Positions 53,526-62,767 of a DNA stretch of 64,000 bases are shown in pieces. The notes below the pieces were generated by a model. It saw only the letters and a list, made by a program, of their open reading frames with translations. It was not told where the DNA came from and did not search any database. Both the position numbers and the translations under genes were made by a program. Source of the DNA: Gordonia rhizosphera NBRC 16068 (GTDB lineage Bacteria; Actinomycetota; Actinomycetes; Mycobacteriales; Mycobacteriaceae); assembly GCF_000298195.1 (NCBI RefSeq), contig NZ_BAHC01000141.1:21836-85835 (forward strand). Reading direction: 5' to 3'. Within the stretch, counting starts at the first letter, position 1; each line of letters begins with the position of its first letter.

Positions 53526-53559
53526 GATCCGCCCGGAGATACTCGGAAAGCCCGAGCGG

Positions 53560-54020
53560 TGTCGGTGTTCGCACTGATCCCGGGTGTCGGCGGGTCTGCG
53601 TGGTAGGCACAGAGTGGTTGCGGCGTTGTCGACTCACGGCCATCGCGCGGTCGCGTTCGAGTTGCCCGCGGACGATCCGGAGGCGGGCTTCCGCAGGTAC
53701 GTCGACGACGCGCCGAGCTCGACCCGATGCGGGACTCCTTCCACGATGTCCCCGAATCAGTTGTGGCCGAAGCAATGTCGATGGGTGAGCCAGAGCAGTC
53801 CGACGTGATCGTGCACTGTGAGTGCCCCTTTGAGTCGTGGCCCGCGTCGGTCACGGTGATCACCGGTCGTGACGATCGCTTCTTCACCTGCGACTTTCAG
53901 CGACGTCTGGCGATGGATCGGTTGGGCGCAGAAGCCACCGGTGATGCCGGGCATCTCGTCGCGCTCAGCGGTCGGCCGGCTGAATTGACCGCAGCTTTTG
54001 TCGATGCGGCACATTCCTGA
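53560..54020 (+). pseudogene. Broken copy of the alpha/beta hydrolase
   Basis: Matches the hydrolase at 49064-49756 in two blocks. A 2-nt deletion near 53607 shifts the frame, and an internal deletion of about 243 bp removes the nucleophile region (GQSLGGF is absent). The 3' part remains recognisable (PESVVAEAMSMGEPEQSD, TGRDDRFF) and ends at 54020. Non-functional. Confidence 0.82.
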
Positions 54021-54096
54021 TTGCGCCAGTACTCCGAGGGCTTCTCTGACACCATTGTCCGATGAGTCGGAACGAATCCATCGGAGGTCGGGCGAT

Positions 54097-54282
54097 ATGA
54101 GCAACGGCAACGCCGGCGCGGCCGGCGGGGGCGCCTTCTACTTCATGGGCATCCTGGGATCGTGGGTGTACTTCTGGCAGGAGGCCGAGGGGTTCTGGCT
54201 CCATGTGTGGGCGATCTTCCAGGGCTTGTTCTGGCCCGCGTTCCTGATTCACGACGCATTCAAGGCGCTCAACGTCTTTTGA
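54097..54282 (+). CDS. Mini membrane protein, copy B
   Basis: A 61-aa two-helix protein similar to copy A (GAFYFMGILGSWVYFWQEAEG, then LHVWAIFQGLFWPAFLIHDAF). GGAGG is 9 nt upstream of the ATG. Unlike its neighbours in the duplicated copy it has stayed intact, which suggests selection. Confidence 0.75.
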   Translation: MSNGNAGAAGGGAFYFMGILGSWVYFWQEAEGFWLHVWAIFQGLFWPAFLIHDAFKALNVF

Positions 54283-54299
54283 GTGCGGCGCCAAGGGGA

Positions 54300-54515
54300 T
54301 CACGTGCGGACCCGCATGACCGGGGCGCCGATCACACTGCCGAAGGACAGGTCCTGCGTCGCGTCCGAGGCCGAGTCGGAGTCGCGATGTCCGAGCACGG
54401 CGGGCTCGCGCGGCGCAGGCGGCTCGTCTGTCACCTCGACGACCTCGCATAGCAACTGCCCCTTGGTGCGGAAGGTGTTGTCCAGGCCAACATGGGCTAC
54501 ATCCGCAATGCACAC
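54300..54515 (-). CDS. Small hypothetical protein
   Basis: A GTG-initiated 71-aa frame downstream of WS/DGAT copy B, same strand. It reads FRTKGQLLCEVVEVTDEPPA and ends DLSFGSVIGAPVMRVRT, acidic and soluble. I do not recognise it; it occupies the place where the monooxygenase gene lies in copy A. It could be a gene remnant. Confidence 0.4.
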   Translation of the reverse strand: MCIADVAHVGLDNTFRTKGQLLCEVVEVTDEPPAPREPAVLGHRDSDSASDATQDLSFGSVIGAPVMRVRT

Positions 54516-54554
54516 TCGAAGGCACGAGAGCGAACCGCGAAATTGGCTGAGACA

Positions 54555-55991
54555 TCACGGTGCTGTTGTCGCCGCGGACAACAACTCGGCGAAGGAATCG
54601 TCCATGCAGTCCCCGTAGTGCTCGATGTCCGGGAGCACGGTCGGGCAGCCGTTGATGCTGACGATCACCTGTCCGCAGTAGCTGATCACGTTGTGGTACA
54701 GCCCGCCCCCCTGGGAGAAGGGCGAGAATGCGTAGCCGGCAAGCATCCGGGCGCCGGCCAGGTAGATCGGAAAGTCCGGGCCCCGCATGGTGGAAACCAG
54801 CGTGTTCGCAATCCTCTGCTGTTCGATCAGCGTCCCGAGGTGCGTCGCCATCCCGACCCGGATGGCTGTATCGACGACCGTCCCCGGCACGAACTCGGCA
54901 TACTCGATCATCCGATCGCCCAGCGCCGCGACGACGGCCTTCGCATGGGCGCTTGATTCATGCACGACCTTCAGGCGGGCGATCGGGTCGGCGATGTTCG
55001 TGCCGAGTAACACCCGGGCCACCGCGATCTGATTGACACCGTGTCGGCGTACGGGACCGGCATGCAGCGAGCTCGCCATGATGGTAATGAGCGATTTCTC
55101 GGGCAGGTCGTCCTTTTTCAGGAGATACCGACGCAACGCGCCCCCGATTCCGGCGATCATGACGTCATTGACCGTGGCCTCCGGCACGAGCGCGCGCACG
55201 GCCTTCACCGACGCGAGGTCGTAGGAGCGCCCGTCGAAATTGCGACTGCTGTCGGTATGGCCGTTGAAACGGCTGTGCGGTGCCTCCAGATCCGGCAGAT
55301 ATTCGACCCCTCGGCCGATCGGCAACCTCCTGGTCATCGCCTTGGGAAGTTTGCTCAGCAACGGCACCGTGTGTCGTGCCGCTGTCGCGAGCTGCGCCGG
55401 CCGACGGGCAAATGTCAGCGCCGTCCGAGCGAGCAGGTTCAGCGACGACGGATGCGCTTCCGGGGCCCACTCGTCCTCCGGAGCCGGCGCGGTTTCCGGA
55501 GTCAGATCATGAAGGCCCATGATCACCGACAACCCCGTCAACCCATCGACCGCCGAATGGTGAACCTTCAGACACATGGCGAACGCGCCCTCCGGTACCC
55601 CGCGGATCTCGCCGAGCCCGTCGATCACATGGCACTCCCAGGGAGACCGATGCAGATCCAGGTGCTGTGCGTGCAGCCGCGATATCTCGTCGCACAGTTG
55701 TCGCCAGCCACCGGGTTCCGGCAGGGTCCAGTGATGCAGGTGGTTGCCCAGCTCGAAATTCTCGTCGCGCAGCCAATACGGGTGATCCAGGTCGAATGGC
55801 ACCCGAGCCAGCACCGAGCGGAAGAAGCTCGCCACGCCGAGCCGGGAACCGACATGCGCGACCAGATCATCGAAGGTGAGAACGCCGCCCGGCGCCGTCG
55901 ACGGATCGTAGATCGCGAAGAAGGTGACGTGCGCTGGGCCGGCGGTTTCGCCGTACACGAATGCGGCATCGAGGCCACTGAGTTGCTCCAT
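54555..55991 (-). CDS. WS/DGAT acyltransferase, copy B
   Basis: A 478-aa WS/DGAT paralogue of copy A. Catalytic HHSAVDG at 144-150 and the C-terminal GGGLYHNVISYCGQVIVSIN are present, so it should be active. GGAGG precedes the ATG at 55991. Differences from A lie mostly in the substrate-side N-terminal half; copy B may have another acyl preference. Confidence 0.92.
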   Translation of the reverse strand: MEQLSGLDAAFVYGETAGPAHVTFFAIYDPSTAPGGVLTFDDLVAHVGSRLGVASFFRSVLARVPFDLDHPYWLRDENFELGNHLHHWTLPEPGGWRQLCDEISRLHAQHLDLHRSPWECHVIDGLGEIRGVPEGAFAMCLKVHHSAVDGLTGLSVIMGLHDLTPETAPAPEDEWAPEAHPSSLNLLARTALTFARRPAQLATAARHTVPLLSKLPKAMTRRLPIGRGVEYLPDLEAPHSRFNGHTDSSRNFDGRSYDLASVKAVRALVPEATVNDVMIAGIGGALRRYLLKKDDLPEKSLITIMASSLHAGPVRRHGVNQIAVARVLLGTNIADPIARLKVVHESSAHAKAVVAALGDRMIEYAEFVPGTVVDTAIRVGMATHLGTLIEQQRIANTLVSTMRGPDFPIYLAGARMLAGYAFSPFSQGGGLYHNVISYCGQVIVSINGCPTVLPDIEHYGDCMDDSFAELLSAATTAP

Positions 55992-56094
55992 ACCAACCTC
56001 CGAAGATCAGCCGCTACTGCCGGGACCTCACGATTGGCCGGTCAGCTTCGTTATGCGTCTGAACCATCTCTACTCCTGGTCACGCATCCTTCTG

Positions 56095-56149
56095 CCCGAG
56101 TTGTCGATAACGCGCCCCACGAGGACCCGAGTTGTCGATAACGCACCCC
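56095..56149 (+). repeat. Two 24-bp direct repeats with inner palindrome
   Basis: Copies at 56095-56118 and 56126-56149, 31 bp apart, differ in one base. Each contains GTTGTCGATAAC, an imperfect palindrome. They lie between the divergent WS/DGAT-B and serine hydrolase genes and may be operator sites. Confidence 0.7.
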
Positions 56150-56270
56150 CAAGAGAAGTGGACGCGGGATCGCATGGTCGATTCGCCACAGGCCACGGTG
56201 CCCGCGGGTACATTCGGTAGGGCACGATGCGGCTGATTTTCTGCCGACGTCGCGGGCGGAAGGTTCTACG

Positions 56271-57473
56271 GTGAAAACACTGACAGATTCGGTCGCAGGT
56301 CACTGCGACGAACAATTCGGCGAAGTGGCGAACACCTTCAGGAATCAGATCGACCGTACTGACGGCGGCGCCGCCGTGGCGGTGTATCACCGCGGGCGTC
56401 TGGTCGTCGACCTGTGGGGTGGGGTCCGGAATCCGGAAGGGGATCCATGGCAGCGCGACACGCTGGCCATGTGTTTCTCCACCACCAAGGGCGTCGCCGC
56501 CACGTGTGCCCACGTACTGGCTGACCGCGGCGAACTCGACTACGACGAGCGGGTCGCCACGTACTGGCCGGAATTCGCCCAGAACGGCAAGGCCGACATC
56601 ACCGTCCGCCAGATACTCAGCCACTCCGCCGGTCTCCACCGCTTCGGGACAATCGTCGACCACGCATCGCGTGTCCTCGACTGGGAACACATGACCGATG
56701 CGCTGGCCCGGGCCAAGCCGGCCTACGCCCCGGGCACCGCGGTCGGCTACCACGCGCTGACCTTTGGCTGGCTCGTCGGCGAGTTGGTACGGCGGATCTC
56801 CGGCCTGCCGATCAACGAGTTCCTGCAGAAAGAAATCGCCGAACCGCTGGGCCTCGACGGATTGTTCATCGGGTGCCCGCCCGAGCAGCGGCACCGCATC
56901 GCGCCTCTGCGACCGATGTCGATGCCGTCCAACAGGTTGTTGGGGGCCGGTGTCGGGCTCGGGCTCAATCTGGTGTCGCGAGGTCTGCAGGCCGCAAGGT
57001 CACCGGTCAACCCGCATCGGATGTACAACAGCACATTCGCCCGCGGCATGGAGGACATCTTCGTCGATCCCCGACTCCTCGATGCCGCCGTTCCTGCGCT
57101 CAACGGACATTTCGACGCGGTATCCCTTGCCGCCATGTACGCGATGCTCGCGGGCGGCGGCGAACTAGGGGGCGTGCGCGTCCTCTCCGAGGAGACGGTG
57201 CGCAAGGCCTCCGAAGTCCAGAACAACAAACGGGACCGGGTCGTCGTGGTGACCATGCAGTGGCGGCTCGGTTACCACCGGCCGCCCATCGTGGACAGGC
57301 AACTCCCCCAGGCGTACGGCCACTTCGGGTTCGGTGGCTCCGGCGCCTGGGCGGATCCGCAGCACGACCTGGCCCTGGCGATGGTGTGCAACCGGGGCGG
57401 GGGTACCCCGATCGGGGACCTGCGTATCCTGCGCCTCAGTCAGGCAGCGGCACGCGCCGTCGGCGCGCGCTGA
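56271..57473 (+). CDS. Serine hydrolase, beta-lactamase/esterase EstB family
   Basis: A 400-aa penicillin-binding-protein-fold hydrolase. SxxK motif STTK (Ser70, Lys73), the Tyr motif GYHALTFGW, and HFGFGGSG in place of KTG. This is the class C esterase (EstB/LipE) signature. The GTG at 56271 has GGCGGAAGG upstream. No signal peptide, so it acts in the cytoplasm or is exported by another route. Likely a carboxylesterase for short acyl chains. Confidence 0.85.
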   Translation: MKTLTDSVAGHCDEQFGEVANTFRNQIDRTDGGAAVAVYHRGRLVVDLWGGVRNPEGDPWQRDTLAMCFSTTKGVAATCAHVLADRGELDYDERVATYWPEFAQNGKADITVRQILSHSAGLHRFGTIVDHASRVLDWEHMTDALARAKPAYAPGTAVGYHALTFGWLVGELVRRISGLPINEFLQKEIAEPLGLDGLFIGCPPEQRHRIAPLRPMSMPSNRLLGAGVGLGLNLVSRGLQAARSPVNPHRMYNSTFARGMEDIFVDPRLLDAAVPALNGHFDAVSLAAMYAMLAGGGELGGVRVLSEETVRKASEVQNNKRDRVVVVTMQWRLGYHRPPIVDRQLPQAYGHFGFGGSGAWADPQHDLALAMVCNRGGGTPIGDLRILRLSQAAARAVGAR

Positions 57474-57739
57474 GACTACCCCGACCGCAAACCCAAGGCG
57501 CTCGGGCGGCCGGCGCCAGCGCGTATGTCTCGGCCTCGACCGAGCTGCCGAGGACCGGCGTGACGACGAATCCTGGCGTGCCGACCTGAGCACGGTGCCG
57601 TCAGCAGACAGTGCAGCCGGTGAACCGGCCTGGACGTCCACTGCATCACAGTGGAATACGTCGTAGGACGGGCGCGATGAACCAACGACTGAGCGGTCGA
57701 TCACCCCGTTTGAGGCGCAGCGCACGGACACTCGGCCGA

Positions 57740-58699
57740 CTATGTCAGCGTTCCGCTGACAAGCCGATCCTCGAAGTCCGGGTGGGCGGTGAGCCATTCC
57801 GAAACGGCCGCCTCGGGATCGGCTCTGCCGTACTTCCGGACCATCAGCTCCTCGAGCCCGGCGATGTTCTCGTCGGACAGGATGAGATTGGTGAACATTT
57901 GAGCCGCCCGGGGTGATCGGTCGGTGAAGCCCTTGGTGGCGAAGTTCCACAGGCCTTCCTGACCGCCCATGGTGCCCTTCGGATCCTCGAGGTCACGAAT
58001 GTCGAAGGCCGCATACGCCCAGTTCGGCCTCCACATGACGACGGCGATGTTCGTTCGATCGGTGTGAGCCTGCTCCAACGCGGCGAGCATCTCGGCGGTC
58101 GACGTGCTGCGCAACGTCAATTTCTCCAACCCGTACTCGGGGATCACCGAGTTCTGGATCAGCTTTGTCTCACCGGCGCCGGGCTCGATGCCGACGATCG
58201 TGTTGCCGTAGTCCGACCCCATCGTCGCGAGATCGGCGATCGACCGGGCCGGTGACGAACTGTTCACCGCGATGGTCGATCGCCCGTGGTCGTACCAGCA
58301 ACCCAACGGCTCCATGCGTGCTCGGTACTGGTCGATGTAGCTCCGGTGGGTCGTGGGCAGCCAGACATCGGTCAGCGCGTTGACGATCCCGTCCGCCGTC
58401 GCGCTGAACGCCACTCCGATATCAAGCGTCTTGACCTGGGCGTTGTATCCGTTGTCGGCCAGAATGCGCCCCATGAGGTACGCGGAGGCCGCCGACTCGT
58501 CCCAGCCGACGAAGGCCGCGATGATGACGTCCTCGTTCCCCACGGGTTCGTTGCGGGCATCCGCGACACCGGCGGTCACCGAGCAGGACGCGAACTCCGT
58601 GGCCGCGTCGTTGCCGGAACCTCCACCGCCGGTCCCGCAGGCGCCCAGGACCAGGGCGCTCACCGTGAGTACCGCGGCAAGCAGACGCGGTCCCCGCAT
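57740..58699 (-). CDS. Glycine betaine/choline-type ABC substrate-binding lipoprotein
   Basis: A 319-aa OpuAC-like lipoprotein: lipobox LGAC (lipidated Cys21), then an OpuAC-fold domain with WDESAASAYLMGRIL, DVWLPTTHRSY and VVMWRPNWAYAAFDIRDLEDP. Aromatic residues for a quaternary amine cage are plausible. No ATPase or permease gene lies in the window, so it is an orphan. ATG at 58699 has GAGGAG 8 nt upstream. Confidence 0.83.
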   Translation of the reverse strand: MRGPRLLAAVLTVSALVLGACGTGGGGSGNDAATEFASCSVTAGVADARNEPVGNEDVIIAAFVGWDESAASAYLMGRILADNGYNAQVKTLDIGVAFSATADGIVNALTDVWLPTTHRSYIDQYRARMEPLGCWYDHGRSTIAVNSSSPARSIADLATMGSDYGNTIVGIEPGAGETKLIQNSVIPEYGLEKLTLRSTSTAEMLAALEQAHTDRTNIAVVMWRPNWAYAAFDIRDLEDPKGTMGGQEGLWNFATKGFTDRSPRAAQMFTNLILSDENIAGLEELMVRKYGRADPEAAVSEWLTAHPDFEDRLVSGTLT

Positions 58700-58811
58700 A
58701 GCCATCACTCCTCGGTCCCCCGGGTTTCGCTCGCGTTGGCGTGCGCCCCATCCACGATAGATAGGTCCTGGGTCGTGGACGGGTTTGCGCCCGATTCGTA
58801 ATCGGACGTGC

Positions 58812-59213
58812 CTAGGCGGTGTCCGGTCGAGTCCATTCGGACTCGGGCTCCGGACGCAGCCACAACCACGTCGCGACGACCGCCATGATCGCGGTCGACG
58901 TGGCCCAGATCGCCCAGTGCGGTGTGAAGACGGCGAGGATCACCGAGGCGATCGTCATCATGATGCTCGCCAGCCACTTCGCCCGTCGTGCGACCGTGTG
59001 GTTGTGCTCCCAGTCGCGGATGAGCGGACCGAAACTCGGGTGCTCGTGCAGCCAGCGCTGCAGGCGATCCGAACCCCGTGATGCGGCAAACGCCGACAGC
59101 AACACGAACGGCACCGTCGGCAACAGCGGGAGCACGATGCCGATCAAACCGACCGCCAGCGAGAGATACGCCAGCAGCCACCACGCCCACCGGATCCCCC
59201 GCCACCCACACAC
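58812..59213 (-). CDS. YbaN/DUF454 membrane protein
   Basis: A 133-aa protein of the YbaN (DUF454) family: about three hydrophobic helices with VGLIGIVLPLLPTVPFVLLS and LIRDWEHNHTVARRAKW. Function unknown. The GTG at 59213 lies 6 nt after TACACT (59220-59225 reversed), so it is leaderless. Confidence 0.82.
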   Translation of the reverse strand: MCGWRGIRWAWWLLAYLSLAVGLIGIVLPLLPTVPFVLLSAFAASRGSDRLQRWLHEHPSFGPLIRDWEHNHTVARRAKWLASIMMTIASVILAVFTPHWAIWATSTAIMAVVATWLWLRPEPESEWTRPDTA

Positions 59214-59219
59214 ACCTTG

Positions 59220-59248
59220 AGTGTAGGACGCCCGTCACGTGGTAGCTT
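59220..59248. promoter_or_regulatory. Back-to-back -10 boxes of two leaderless genes
   Basis: TACACT (59220-59225, minus strand) serves DUF454 and TAGCTT (59243-59248, plus strand) serves the GH31 gene. The two start codons are 43 bp apart, so the upstream promoter elements must overlap. Confidence 0.5.
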
Positions 59249-59255
59249 GCGCGGT

Positions 59256-61661
59256 GTGCCCGGCGAGAATGCGCCGCAGGAGCGGCGGCGCGGTATCACC
59301 CGACGGCAAGCGATCGCATCGATGGGCATGGCAGCCGCCGCGGTGGCCGCCACCGGCGTCCGCCACGCGAGCGCCGCACCACTCGACGACAACCACGGGA
59401 TCGTCACGTCGGACAACATCCGGCTGACCGTCATCACACCGGGCCTCATCCGATACGAGTATTCGCCCACCCGACGATTCGAGGACTCGCCGACGCTGCT
59501 CGCGCACCATCGAACGGCGCGCAGTACCGCGTATCGGACGCACACCTCCGACGGGGTCGTGCGGATCGACACCGAGTTGCTCACCCTGACCTGCCCGACG
59601 TCACGATTCGACGGCGGTCCCGACATCGTCCTGAAGCACTCCGGCGCCCGCGTCCGACCGACCTGGCTTTCCGACAGATACGTCCCACAGTTGACCGGCG
59701 TCGCGTTCGCGGCCAACCTCGAGACGTGGACCACCTCGGTTCCACCGTTGCCACCGGACAACCTCGGGGGATGGTTGCGGTGCCTGGACTCGGTGCGTGC
59801 GGAGACGTCGATGCAACCGGGGCTTCTGTCGCGATCCGGCTGGCACTTCCTCGACGACACACACTCGGTGCTCGTCCGAGATGACAGTGACGTCTTCGTC
59901 CGTCGTCCTGCGCGGCCCGGTTATCGGGACGGGTACATCTTCGTCTACGCGGACGACTACAAGCGCGCGTTGGCCGATCTTCGATTGCTCTCCGGCGCAA
60001 CGCCTCTGCTGCCCCGTCGGGCGTTCGGTAACTGGTTCTCCCGCTACGCTCCGTACGACGAGCGCTTCTACCGCGAGGTGTTGATCCCGCAGTGCGAGCG
60101 GGCCGGCGTCGCGCTCGACGTTCTCGTTGTCGACACCGATTTCAAGGCTCCCAACTCCTGGAACGGCTGGAACTGGAACCGCCGACTATTCGCCGACCCA
60201 CGACGCTTCATCTCGTGGGCGCATGACCGGCACATGGCTGTTGGCCTGAACATCCACCCGAGCATTTCCGGCGACGACCCGCGCTATCCGGAATCGGCGA
60301 AAACTGCAGGCGGCACCCTGCGGTCGGCGCTCACACCCGCGGCGCGATTCTTCTCCGCGCTCGGCCGGCGCATCACCGGCGCCCTCGGGCCGACCTTCGT
60401 CTGGGACTGGGGCAACCGGGCGCACCTGACGTCCTTCATGCGGCTGCACGACTCGTTCGAGCGCGATGGAGTCGACTTCTGGTGGCTGGACTGGATCATC
60501 GACGAATCATTCGTCGGCGCGACGCCGGGTGCGATCGCCGACGACGTCTGGATCGCCCGTGCCTACACCCGACGCCCGCGCGCTACGGCGAGCCGGTGGT
60601 TGCCACTTGCCCGCAACGGGGCCTCGTACTGGGACATGGTGGGCACCCGGCCCGGTCCGTGGGGCGGACACCGCCACACCATTCACTTCACCGGCGACAC
60701 CTACTCGACATGGGAGACCCTCGCCTTCGAGGTCGTCTTCACCCATGCCGAGGGCAACATCGGCCTGAGCTACGTCTCCCACGACATCGGCGGCTTCAAG
60801 GGTCAGACCGATCCGGAGCGCTACGTCCGCTGGATGCAGTTCGGCGCGTTCTCGCCGATCATGCGCATTCACTCGCAGTCCATCGACACCCCGCGTCTCC
60901 CCTGGGAGTTCGCGTCCCCATTCCGGGAGGCGGCGACCGCGGCGATGCGGATCCGATCGCGGCTCGTCCCCTACCTGTACACCGCCGCGAGGATCGCCCA
61001 CGATACCGGCCTCCCGATGGTTCGAGGTATGTATCTCGATTGGCCGCGGCGACGTGAGGCCTACGAGTTCCGGCATCAGTACATGCTCGGCGACGACCTG
61101 CTCGTCGCTCCGGTCGTGCGTGCAGCGAGTTCCGTTCGCACCAAACGCATCTGGTTTCCAGAGGGCCGCTGGGTCAACATCGTCACCGGCGCGTCGGTGC
61201 GGGGGCCGAAGGTCGTCGACGTACCGGTGACGTTGTCGGACATCCCGGTCTACGCCCGGGCCGGATCCACGCTGCCGTTGACCCGGGGGACCGTGCCTGC
61301 TGCAGATGGTGCGGCGCCCTTGACGCTCAAGGTCTTTGCCGGCGCGAGCGGGTCGTCGCTGCTGTACCACGATGACGGTCACTCAGGCGACTACCGGGAC
61401 ACCGGATACTCGTGGACCACCATCGATTGGGACGACGAGGCGAGGGCGCTGTCGCTCGACACGAGCTCGCCCGGGCCGCTGACGCACCCCCGACCGCCGA
61501 TCGGCCGCATCGAACTGGTCGGCGTCGACTCCAGGCCGAGCGGCGTGACTGTGAACAGTGCTCGTATACCCGACCAGCGCTGGGTGATGCGGCCGCACGA
61601 CCGCGCGGCCACCGCCGACATCGACGGATCGGTCCGCGACCGTCTGCGCCGCCGGGTATGA
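59256..61661 (+). CDS. Tat-exported glycoside hydrolase family 31 protein
   Basis: An 801-aa exported glycosidase. Tat signal: RRRGITRRQAIASMGMAAAA then ATGVRHASA. GH31 features: VLVVDTDFKAPNSWNGWNWN, the nucleophile region GVDFWWLDW, the acid/base region HFTGDTYSTW, and HDIGGFKGQ. C-terminal beta domains (ARAGSTLPL, YHDDGHSGDY) are normal. It cleaves alpha-glucosidic or alpha-xylosidic bonds; substrate not readable. GTG start, TAGCTT 7 nt upstream. Confidence 0.87.
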   Translation: MPGENAPQERRRGITRRQAIASMGMAAAAVAATGVRHASAAPLDDNHGIVTSDNIRLTVITPGLIRYEYSPTRRFEDSPTLLAHHRTARSTAYRTHTSDGVVRIDTELLTLTCPTSRFDGGPDIVLKHSGARVRPTWLSDRYVPQLTGVAFAANLETWTTSVPPLPPDNLGGWLRCLDSVRAETSMQPGLLSRSGWHFLDDTHSVLVRDDSDVFVRRPARPGYRDGYIFVYADDYKRALADLRLLSGATPLLPRRAFGNWFSRYAPYDERFYREVLIPQCERAGVALDVLVVDTDFKAPNSWNGWNWNRRLFADPRRFISWAHDRHMAVGLNIHPSISGDDPRYPESAKTAGGTLRSALTPAARFFSALGRRITGALGPTFVWDWGNRAHLTSFMRLHDSFERDGVDFWWLDWIIDESFVGATPGAIADDVWIARAYTRRPRATASRWLPLARNGASYWDMVGTRPGPWGGHRHTIHFTGDTYSTWETLAFEVVFTHAEGNIGLSYVSHDIGGFKGQTDPERYVRWMQFGAFSPIMRIHSQSIDTPRLPWEFASPFREAATAAMRIRSRLVPYLYTAARIAHDTGLPMVRGMYLDWPRRREAYEFRHQYMLGDDLLVAPVVRAASSVRTKRIWFPEGRWVNIVTGASVRGPKVVDVPVTLSDIPVYARAGSTLPLTRGTVPAADGAAPLTLKVFAGASGSSLLYHDDGHSGDYRDTGYSWTTIDWDDEARALSLDTSSPGPLTHPRPPIGRIELVGVDSRPSGVTVNSARIPDQRWVMRPHDRAATADIDGSVRDRLRRRV

Positions 61662-61970
61662 CCGTCAACGAATCGGTGCATCGTGGGGTGAGGAACACCG
61701 ACCACTCACTCGGTGTCGGCGTGCGCCGCCTTGGCGGTGGCGTTGTCGCCGTCACGTAGCGGCGCCGGTCGCAGGCACACGGCGTCGAAGCTCAGTTGCG
61801 ATCGCCCACGGGTTCTCTGCGTCGTCTCAGGGCTGAGAGAGGTTCGCCTCAGCTCGCCCTGCGACTATCTATCCGTACGTAGTCGACATGGGCCGAGGAG
61901 CCGACACGCGCAGCGGAAGGACGCCTGCATCTCGACTTCGACGCTCGTCGCGACAAGGAACTGTTCGAAT
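61662..61970. other. Intergenic region with a weak hairpin
   Basis: About 309 bp without a gene. A 7-bp stem (ACACCGA at 61695-61701 and TCGGTGT at 61710-61716) 33 nt after the GH31 stop is a weak terminator. Nothing else recognisable. Confidence 0.4.
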
Positions 61971-62735
61971 ATGACCACCACCGACACAGTCACACCCCTT
62001 CTCGACATCACCCGGCGCATTGCGCGCAGGGAGTGTCTTGACGCGGCGTCGATGACGCCGGCGGAGCGCTCGGCGCTCGCAGACAGGCTCTTCGAAGTCT
62101 ACAGCGATACTGTTCACGGCTTCGATCGTCGCGACTTCGAGTCGCAGGTGTTCGCCGCCGATGACGTCCGACTGGCACTGTTCTATGGCGCCGAAGGGGA
62201 ACTCGCCGGATTCGCCTGCGCTCATGTCGAGCGGATCGCCCACGACGACCGCACCTACGCGGTGCTCTGCGCGAGCCTGTACTTCCGACTGGGTTACCGC
62301 GGTGGGACATCGGGCGCGCTTTTCTGCCTGCGCGAGGCGCTGCGCTTCAAGCTCCGCGAGCCGCGCACGCCGCTGGTCTATGTGACTCGTTGCGCGTCGC
62401 CCGCGGTCTACCGTCTGCTGGCCTCGACGATGCCGGAGGTGTACCCAAGCCGCACCCGGCAAACCCCGTCCGACGTCGAGGCGCTCGTGCGCATCGTGGG
62501 ACAGCGGTGGGGATACGTGCCGGTCACCGACGGACCTTGGGTCGTGAGCTCGGTCGCCACACCGCACGAGCCGTCACGTCTTCGCCGGCTCGACAGCGAT
62601 CCCGACGCCCGGTTCTACCTTCGGATGAATCCACGCTTCGCCGAGGGCGACGCGTTGGTGGTGTGGACGCCGCTGAGCGCGGCCAACATCGCGGGCGGCA
62701 TCTTCCGCCTGCTACGGGGGAAGCTCGGTCGGTGA
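61971..62735 (+). CDS. GNAT-like or hypothetical protein
   Basis: A 254-aa protein, possibly an acetyltransferase-like fold: EVYSDTVHGFDRRDFESQVF, ALFYGAEGELAGFACAHVERI and SLYFRLGYRGGTSGALFCLRE resemble GNAT beta strands and the acetyl-CoA loop (RLGYRGGTSG). The C-terminal half is helical. No confident family. AAGGA lies about 10 nt before the ATG at 61971. Confidence 0.55.
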   Translation: MTTTDTVTPLLDITRRIARRECLDAASMTPAERSALADRLFEVYSDTVHGFDRRDFESQVFAADDVRLALFYGAEGELAGFACAHVERIAHDDRTYAVLCASLYFRLGYRGGTSGALFCLREALRFKLREPRTPLVYVTRCASPAVYRLLASTMPEVYPSRTRQTPSDVEALVRIVGQRWGYVPVTDGPWVVSSVATPHEPSRLRRLDSDPDARFYLRMNPRFAEGDALVVWTPLSAANIAGGIFRLLRGKLGR

Positions 62736-62767
62736 GCGCAGCGCGCTGTTGTTTTCCGGCGCAGACC

